64,000 bases of DNA, taken from assembly GCA_963556195.1 (NCBI GenBank), contig OY744520.1, forward strand, positions 5,216,632 to 5,280,631. The letters run 5' to 3'. The first letter of the stretch is position 1; each line of letters begins with the position of its first letter. Below the pieces are notes generated by a model, which saw only the letters and a program-made list of their open reading frames with translations, searched no databases and was not told where the DNA came from. The position numbers and the translations under genes were made by a program. Source of the DNA: Sepiola atlantica (Eukaryota > Mollusca > Cephalopoda > Sepiida > Sepiolidae). Below are positions 57,949-64,000 of the stretch, piece by piece.

Positions 57949-58674
57949 ACTTATTTTTTGTGTGTGGGTGGGTTACCATTAATTATTTTTTTGTGTGTGG
58001 GTGGGTTACCATTAATTATTTTTTTGTGTGTGGGTGGGTTACCATTAATTATTTTTTTGTGTGTGGGTGGGTTACCATTAATTATTTTTTTGTGTGTGGG
58101 TGGGTTACCATTAATTATTTTTTTGTGTGTGGGTGGGTTACCATTAATTATTTTTTTGTGTGTGGGTGGGTTACCATTAATTTTTTTTTTGTGTGTGGGT
58201 GGGTTACCATTAATTATTTTTTTGTGTGTGGGTGGGTTACCATTAATTATTTTTTTGTGTGTGGGTGGGTTACCATTAATTATTTTTTTGTGTGTGGGTG
58301 GGTTACCATTAATTATTTTTTTGTGTGTGGGTGGGTTACCATTAATTATTTTTTTGTGTGTGGGTGGGTTACCATTAATTATTTTTTTGTGTGTGGGTGG
58401 GTTACCATTAATTATTTTTTTGTGTGTGGGTGGGTTACCATTAATTATTTTTTTGTGTGTGGGTGGGTTACCATTAATTATTTTTTTGTGTGTGGGTGGG
58501 TTACCATTAATTATTTTTTTGTGTGTGGGTGGGTTACCATTAATTATTTTTTTGTGTGTGGGTGGGTTACCATTAATTATTTTTTTGTGTGTGGGTGGGT
58601 TACCATTAATTATTTTTTTTGTGTGTGGGTGGGTTACCATTAATTATTTTTTTGTGTGTGGGTGGGTTACCATA
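57949..58674. repeat. 33-bp minisatellite, about 22 near-identical units
   Basis: The unit is GTGTGTGGGTGGGTTACCAT plus TAATTATTTTTTT, almost without substitutions (one TAATTTT variant at 58180, one extra T at 58620). Because 33 is divisible by three and the unit lacks stops in several frames, both strands show long repetitive open frames (FFVCGWVTINY- and NGNPPTHKKII-type). I regard these as by-products. The high uniformity implies recent expansion. Confidence 0.97.
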
Positions 58675-58679
58675 ATGTG

Positions 58680-59020
58680 ACAGTTTAGCCAACTGGGAAA
58701 CAATAAGAGTTGTTCCAGAAAATCTGATTCCGTGATTTTCATCATATAACTTCGTGACAAATTCCCTGGAAAGTTAATGAACCAATTTTGAGAGAAGCAG
58801 AAACCTAGCGGAATAACGGTTTAACGGACTGTGACAAAAACATAAAATGGTGTCGGAAAAACTGATATACAATTAATTTTAAAAGTAACAACATATTTTT
58901 TAAGTAACTAATGTACGTACGTGCATTAATTTAACTCAAAATTCAATTCTTTTAAACATGTGTAAGATTTATTTCACTCCAGAATTTACATTTAATCACA
59001 GAATGATATAACTCTGATCT
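58680..59020. other. No identifiable feature
   Basis: AT-rich intergenic sequence. Confidence 0.5.
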
Positions 59021-59021
59021 G

Positions 59022-59024
<3 letters not shown>

Positions 59025-59067
<43 letters not shown>
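59025..59067. repeat. (TA)n microsatellite
   Basis: About 21 TA units. Confidence 0.95.
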
Positions 59068-59068
<1 letters not shown>

Positions 59069-59534
59069 GATGCAAACTCTTCAACTGCTGATATTGTTCA
59101 TATAAGTAGAAATATTTCATTGTCTCGCTTGTGTCGATAGTGGGGTGCATAATATCTCGAACTGTAAAAAATACTACCGAGTTCAATCGCATGTCTGGCT
59201 ATTCTAAAGAACTGCTATACAGCGAAACACCCTGTCTGTTGATTATATATATAGATGGGATACACTCATTTGTTGGTTAATTACTGTGGTAAGTGAAATC
59301 GCCAGCCGTCATAAACGATAATGCAAAGCTTTTCGTAAAAATGAATAGCGAAGTTGTTGATTGTTGATAGTGTTTATATAAACATTAAAATTTACCTTTG
59401 ACACTTGAGATTAGGGTATACTTAATGAAACTAGGGCTGTCGAAAAACAACCGGAGTTTAATCTTAGCCTGAAACACTCGCATGTCTAGTCATACTGAAA
59501 AGCAGTGATACAGCGAAACAGTCTCCCTGTTGAT

Positions 59535-59545
<11 letters not shown>
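59068..59545 (+). repeat. Two diverged copies of a (TA)n-terminated element with hammerhead-like ends
   Basis: The halves 59070-59255 and 59330-59545 share TGCAAA.CTTTTC, a GTTGATAGTG-like block, CGCATGTCTGGC.AT and TACAGCGAAACA. Each ends TGTTGATTA followed by (TA)n. In the first the order CTAAAGA, CTG-CTATA-CAG, CGAAAC, ACCCT, GTC, TGTTG parallels a hammerhead with helix III AC/GT, cleavage triplet GTC and helix I TGTTG. Mutations differ between the copies. Confidence 0.5.
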
Positions 59546-59609
<64 letters not shown>

Positions 59610-59610
59610 C

Positions 59611-59668
<58 letters not shown>
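59540..59668. repeat. (TA)n-(TG)n-(TA)n microsatellite
   Basis: TA block, TG block (59571-59606) and a second TA block. Confidence 0.97.
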
Positions 59669-59670
<2 letters not shown>

Positions 59671-59755
59671 GAAATGAAAAAGGAAAAACCAAAAGATGTT
59701 TTTTTATGTATTTATCAACGTTTCATCTTTATTTGTAAGACTTCCTCAGGATGAT
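59669..59755 (-). repeat. (TA)n-adjacent repeat with degenerate hammerhead-like motif (sister of 0.94-1.05 kb)
   Basis: The minus strand reads CTGAGGA (59749-59743), one extra A, stem GTCTT/AAGAT, GAAACGTTGAT, then ATACATAAAA and the (TA)n. It is homologous to 936-1050. Confidence 0.55.
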
Positions 59756-61735
59756 AATTTTAAGAAAAATGTCATGCAAGTACATGAAAATATTGGGTTG
59801 ACATGATGGGTTAATGAGAAGTAGTAGCCACTACTGGGAGCACAGGACCTAGGTCCGGGCCGAGAGAAGACGGTGGCAGGGAATGAAACCAATGTGGATG
59901 GCTGTGAGTGAAAAAGTGGGGGGTGGGAGTGAATGAAATTAATATGGATGGCTATGAGTGAAAAAGTGGAGGGGTGGGGAAAGAGGAGGGGATAAGGAAG
60001 GCTCTGTGTTTTTGGTGTGTGGTAATGTCGTAGTTTTAGAAAAGATATGAAGAGATGAAGGTGATTTGAAAGTGGGAGGGGTGGGTGGGTAAGAGTGTGA
60101 AAGAAGTAGTTGAAAGAGTGAAATGGGTGAGGGGGAGAGGGGAGATTTTTTTGTGGTTAGGTGTGAAATATTTGGAGAGTAGGAGTGTGTGCCCAGCTGG
60201 CTATGTCAGGAATGTGTGGATATGAGTAAGTTAGAAGGAAAGTGTTGAAATGTGCTGAGAGTATGACAATGAGAGGAAGGAAAAAGAAAAAGAAACAGAA
60301 GGTGAAAAGTGATATTATTAATTGTACTTATAGACATGTCCCCGCATACACACCCACGCACACACACCCACATACATTTTCATTCCTCACGAATCCAAAC
60401 AACTTAACCACAAATAACAGCCTCACCAATGAACTATATCCAGATACCTTCACAAATATTTAGATATTTAAACCCTCTTTTTGCCGTCAATTTAATTTCA
60501 AACCATCAACATCACCTGCACAAAATTACATTTCACCTATTCCTCACCAAAATTAATATTACTTTTCTCCTTCTGTTTCTTTTTTTCATACCGTTATCGC
60601 CGCCGTCATTGCTGTGTTTCTCGGCTGTTCTCCCGCTTCTCTTGTGTGACTGTCGTCTCAGTGTGTCTCTGTGAACAAACTTTTCTCAATTGACAAAAAA
60701 GGAGTCGAAGACAGAACTTTAGAGGTTCAAAGAAGCTTTTATTAGTTTTCTCTGTACTAACAACTTTTAGAAGAGAATTCTGATTGCTTTATACTTCCTA
60801 ATATCTTTAATGTCTTACTTATTAAAGTCTGGCTAAAGTAGATGGCAGTTTTTTATACTAGACATCAGACAGGGGATTTGCTTTCGACGTCTCATCCGAG
60901 ACATACTTAATGTTTCAGCCCATCTTTTGCACATCTGCTCGCTTCAATCATATGGCAGAAACTCTTCATGCCTATTGTTCTTTGTGTCAGAAATACAACA
61001 TGTTACGTCACCGCGTCTCGATCTGTCGGTATGCATTCTGGCCTTTATTGACCCCAGATCCTTTGTTCCTTTAATCTTTAAGTCACCTGTCTGTTACAAA
61101 TACGTGAGAAAACACATTCATTTCCCCAAAGTTTGTGTCAGTCTGACATGCACTCAGCTAGATAATTTAAATCCTGGTCATAATCCATACTAGCTGAAAT
61201 ACAGATTTTAAAAATAGGGTCCCTCATAATGTAACAACGGCAGTAGTGGCAAAGTTTTTTCATTGGGTAAACTATGACGGTATAGTAATAAAGATTTACT
61301 GCAAATAAATTTAAATGGTATTTCAGTTTCCGAAATATTTTGAATGTTCACACGTAATCGCCTATACAAGCAGAATATTTAGTTTTACAAGATTAAATTT
61401 GCCGAAATCGGAAGAAAACGAAAACATTAATATCCCCCAGCAATTAAGCTGAATGTTCGGTGGGCGGACAAAATGCAACAGGACAAAAACCCACCGGACA
61501 TAAGCCCACCGGACAAAAAAGGGTAGTAGTAAAAAAGGATGCGTGTTTTTTATGATGTGATCTTTAAAAGAATACAGTATTTACAGAGTACTGGAAAAAT
61601 GTTTTAAAATGAAATAAACAATGTTATCAGGAAAAGAATTACAGATTGATAATTATAAAAAAATTAAATATGATTTGATTTTATTTAATTACAGAAAGAA
61701 ACGTATTTTCTGTATTTAGATTAAGTATTTGGGCG
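59756..61735. other. No identifiable gene; G-rich then A/T-rich sequence
   Basis: 59.8-60.3 kb is purine-rich with near-repeats such as GAGTGAAAAAGTGG and ATGGATGGCTATGAGTG. Around 61.46-61.52 kb a short unit (CCACCGGACAAAA or CCACCGGACATAA) repeats about three times. The remainder is featureless. Confidence 0.5.
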
Positions 61736-61737
61736 AA

Positions 61738-62010
61738 GTAAATAACCATTAGCTTTAAATGATCATTTAAAAACGTGGGGAAATAAATAACCATAAGCTT
61801 TAAATGATCATTTAAAAACGTGGAGAAATAAATAACCATTAGCTTTAAATGATCATTTAAAAACGTGGAGAAATAAATAACCATTAGCTTTAAATGATCA
61901 TTTAAAAACGTGGAGAAATAAATAACCATTAGCTTTAAATGACCATTTAAAAACGTGGAGAAATAAATAACCATTAGCTTTAAATGATCATTTAAAAACG
62001 TGGAGAAATA
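61738..62010. repeat. 45-bp minisatellite, six units, with internal palindrome
   Basis: The unit is AATAACCATTAGCTTTAAAT plus GATCATTTAAAAACGTGGAG plus AAATA. The centre TTTAAATGATCATTTAAA is self-complementary. A minus-strand open frame (STFLNDHLKLMVIYF repeats) results from the period of 45. Confidence 0.96.
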
Positions 62011-62688
62011 CCTTATGATGTTTTGATTATCGTCGCCATATTGTGAGAATGGATTTCGCTTGTCTGTGTGTTCGCCTTTAAACTATATTTGTGTGTCGTA
62101 ATCTAGAAATTGAAATGCATTAGGAGTGAAAAAAATACTATTCTATTATTCGTTAATTTACCGGTGATTATTTTTTAATTGTTTTTATATAGGAATCAAA
62201 TTATCAGCTAATATATTTTTACAAAAATTATTTTCTTTTTTTCTTGTTCATATTTTTAGATGCGGGTTTTCATTATTGAATTCCTCGTTCACTTATATAT
62301 CATCTAAGCTTAAATAAAATACAGTTTTGTATACGCCATTAGATTCCTCATGCATTTTTCCATCATATAAGATAAAGAAAAATATAAATTGCTTTTAAAA
62401 TATGAAAGAAGAAGTTGAAGCTGATCGAGTGCATTACTTTTTTGCCCTTATATAGTTCAATGTATCTTTTTTTCTACTGGACCAAATTTCAATATTCTTA
62501 TGGAAAACTATAGCGTTTATAGAGTCCTAAAATTGCGAAAGAAACGAATCAAATTTAATTCAAAACTAAATTAGTTAAAAAGCTTTGAATGTGCTGCGAG
62601 TGATCAAAATGGGACCTTAAGAATATCACACACCTACTAGCGTAGGTGATATATATGTACATATATTTATATATATATGAGCTTTACG

Positions 62689-62690
<2 letters not shown>
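62011..62690. other. No identifiable feature
   Basis: AT-rich intergenic sequence. A short palindrome (CACCTACTAGCGTAGGTG) lies at 62630-62647, beside (TA)n. Confidence 0.5.

Positions 62691-62716
<26 letters not shown>
62691..62716. repeat. (TA)n tail beside the hammerhead SINE
   Basis: Thirteen TA units, beginning 22 nt after the end of helix I of the minus-strand ribozyme. Confidence 0.95.
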
Positions 62717-62722
<6 letters not shown>

Positions 62723-62897
62723 TTGTTATTGTTTATATCTATGGACGTATACGTTTCGTCTTTTTTCAATCAAGACTCATCAGCATAGAAGTACGACTAT
62801 TCATCACCGGTCACACGATTCGAAACCCTGGACAACAAGTATTTTCCAACTCCCGTCCAACGTCGCTAACCGCTAGGCCAGTTCTGAACAGCTTATA
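62717..62897 (-). mobile_element. tRNA-headed SINE carrying a hammerhead ribozyme
   Basis: The minus strand reads, in order: TGGCCTAGCGG (A box, 62880-62870), TTAGCGACGTTGG, GTTTCGAATCG (B box, 62827-62817), a 27-nt spacer, the complete hammerhead (62789-62738), a 22-nt linker and (TA)n. Total length is about 180 bp. A tRNA-like polymerase III promoter followed by a hammerhead recalls the Smalpha SINE-like repeats of schistosomes. The B box differs by one base from the consensus; the acceptor end is not preserved as a tRNA. Confidence 0.75.
62738..62789 (-). ncRNA. Type I hammerhead ribozyme, complete consensus
   Basis: On the minus strand: helix I TCTATG (62789-62784) pairs perfectly with CATAGA (62743-62738). 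CTGATGA is at 62783-62777. Stem II GTCTT (62776-62772) pairs with AAGAC (62762-62758) around a nine-base loop. GAA is at 62757-62755. Helix III ACG (62754-62752) pairs with CGT (62747-62745) around TATA. C at 62744 completes the GTC cleavage triplet, and the predicted cut lies between 62744 and 62743. Every conserved core position is present and there is no mismatch in any helix. Confidence 0.9.
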
Positions 62898-62928
62898 AAC
62901 AATGATAATTTTAACACGTTAACGTTAA

Positions 62929-62948
62929 TATATATATATATATATATT
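62929..62948. repeat. (TA)n microsatellite
   Basis: About ten TA units about 30 bp upstream of the SINE on its 5' side, so the SINE is bracketed by TA arrays. Confidence 0.9.
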
Positions 62949-62949
62949 T

Positions 62950-63760
62950 AAGTAAATTATTAGGTCTGCACCATTTACTGCTGTGTCAAGACTGAACCAA
63001 GTGCCGGTCTGTTAAAGTCCTTCTTCTTATATTCAACACAACAACAACAATTACAACAAAAGCGCCCTCTGGGTCAATCCAAAACTTCACCCAATGGCTG
63101 TAACTTGATACATTACATAAACATTCTCTTTGAGAGAATGTAACTCCCATAATAAAAATGCAGCTACTAGCTACATTGGTTTTACAACCATTACTCTATC
63201 CCACCGACATAACGTGCATCTTGTAAACTCAAGCTAAAAAAACATTACTAGTCCCCCGTTTGATTTAAGACAAATTCTAGTATATTATCCTAAAATAATA
63301 CATTCCGAACACAATTTTAAAAATTAAAGATAGTCGAAGCTATCTTTATCAAAATCAAATAATTACGAATGAAACCAGTAATAGCATCTTTAAATGCTTG
63401 ACGTAATACAATTGTATCCTGTTCCTGTGATGCTTATTCTAGCGTCGTGGAATTTAATCTGTTAACGTCTTTCCTAGAACAGAGTTAAAACATTCTGTTG
63501 GCGTCTAACTGACTTCATCTGGCAGTTCATCTGACACCTCTCAGCTACCTGTTGAAATTCTCTTTTCTTCAGCTCTTTTTCCATTTGCATTTTTACCAGA
63601 ATCGAAAACGTTTGTGAAACCTATGGAACATACATCAATGTTTATTTTTATTTGAACATAAAAAAGATCATTAGAAAAATGGACAAAGTAAAAGAAGGCA
63701 GGAATTCTGTTATTTTTAACACTGTTTGCTTAAATTAAAAAATGCTGCCTTAAAACACAC
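62950..63760. other. No identifiable feature
   Basis: Intergenic sequence with a short (AAC)n near 63037. No supported gene. Confidence 0.5.
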
Positions 63761-63765
63761 ACAAT

Positions 63766-63793
63766 ACATATATATATATACATATATATACAC

Positions 63794-63850
<57 letters not shown>

Positions 63851-63855
63851 ATATA
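63766..63855. repeat. (TA)n microsatellite
   Basis: Compound TA array with ATAC interruptions. The final 145 bp of the window show nothing identifiable. Confidence 0.95.
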
Positions 63856-64000
63856 GTGTGTGTATATTCCACTATAATAAAGGCAAATGTGCATTTATTC
63901 GTATGTAAATAAACATGTCCCGTCACACAAAGGTTAATCGTAGAAAACATGTTCCAGCCTCCGAACAAATCCATTACAAGTGATGTGGGAGGTGAAAAAG

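Noticed and set aside
57807..58680. Repeat-protein genes on both strands
   Set aside because: Open only because the 33-bp minisatellite period is divisible by three; flanks give no start, domain or splice evidence.

Overview
This is eukaryotic, animal-type DNA: AT-rich, gene-poor, packed with long (TA)n arrays and many kinds of decayed transposable element. The mix (Ty3, Jockey/CR1-like and R2-superclade retroelements, a Penelope-like relic, Helitrons, hAT- and mariner-like elements, several SINE classes, a satellite array, and a spliceosomal intron) fits an invertebrate. I suspect a mollusc, most likely a cephalopod such as an octopus, but that is inference from repeat style only. No complete host gene is visible; most short open frames are microsatellite or antisense shadows.

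Layout. 0.3-1.05 kb: inverted-repeat element and a (TA)n array. 1.13-4.44 kb: decayed Ty3/Gypsy element with two LTRs and a 5-bp target duplication. 4.45-8.76 kb, minus strand: degraded intron-containing gene of a recurrent uncharacterised metazoan family, carrying a PIN/FEN-like acidic motif. 9.4-10.4 kb: a 5S-rRNA-derived SINE, then U2-snRNA-derived SINE copies. 11-15.2 kb: (TA)n/(GA)n arrays, a large palindrome and a full hammerhead ribozyme. 15.3-16.6 kb: LINE 3' end and a second 5S-derived copy. 18.4-21.8 kb: foldback elements and a tandem Helitron-like/tRNA-SINE repeat. 23.0-23.9 kb: Penelope-like C-terminus and hammerhead-like motifs beside (TA)n. 26-27.3 kb: LINE relic split by a U2 SINE with a 12-bp target duplication. 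28.1-31.6 kb: 73-bp satellite with higher-order structure. 32.3 kb: possible first exon of a host gene. 35.3-36.6 kb: non-autonomous Helitron. 37-40 kb: mariner-type MITE, LINE end, U2 SINE. 43.4-47.1 kb: minisatellites, palindromes, mariner relic. 48.2-49.0 kb: tRNA-derived SINE and LINE relic. 50.2-54.2 kb, minus: nearly intact R4/Dong-like LINE interrupted by one stop codon. 54.4-56.0 kb: hAT-like non-autonomous element with an 8-bp duplication. 56-64 kb: microsatellites, a 33-bp and a 45-bp minisatellite, and a tRNA-like SINE whose body is a complete hammerhead ribozyme.

The most interesting thread is self-cleaving RNA. Two loci (14362-14435 plus; 62738-62789 minus) fold as complete type I hammerheads with all three helices and the full core, and each ends about 22-24 nt before a (TA)n array. 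At least nine further degenerate motifs of similar layout lie in the window, several beside (TA)n and one just downstream of a Penelope-like C-terminus. Together with SINEs headed by U2 snRNA, 5S rRNA and tRNA-like sequence, this suggests a genome in which small-RNA-headed and ribozyme-bearing retroposons are moved by LINE or Penelope machinery. Several of those machineries survive here as relics.
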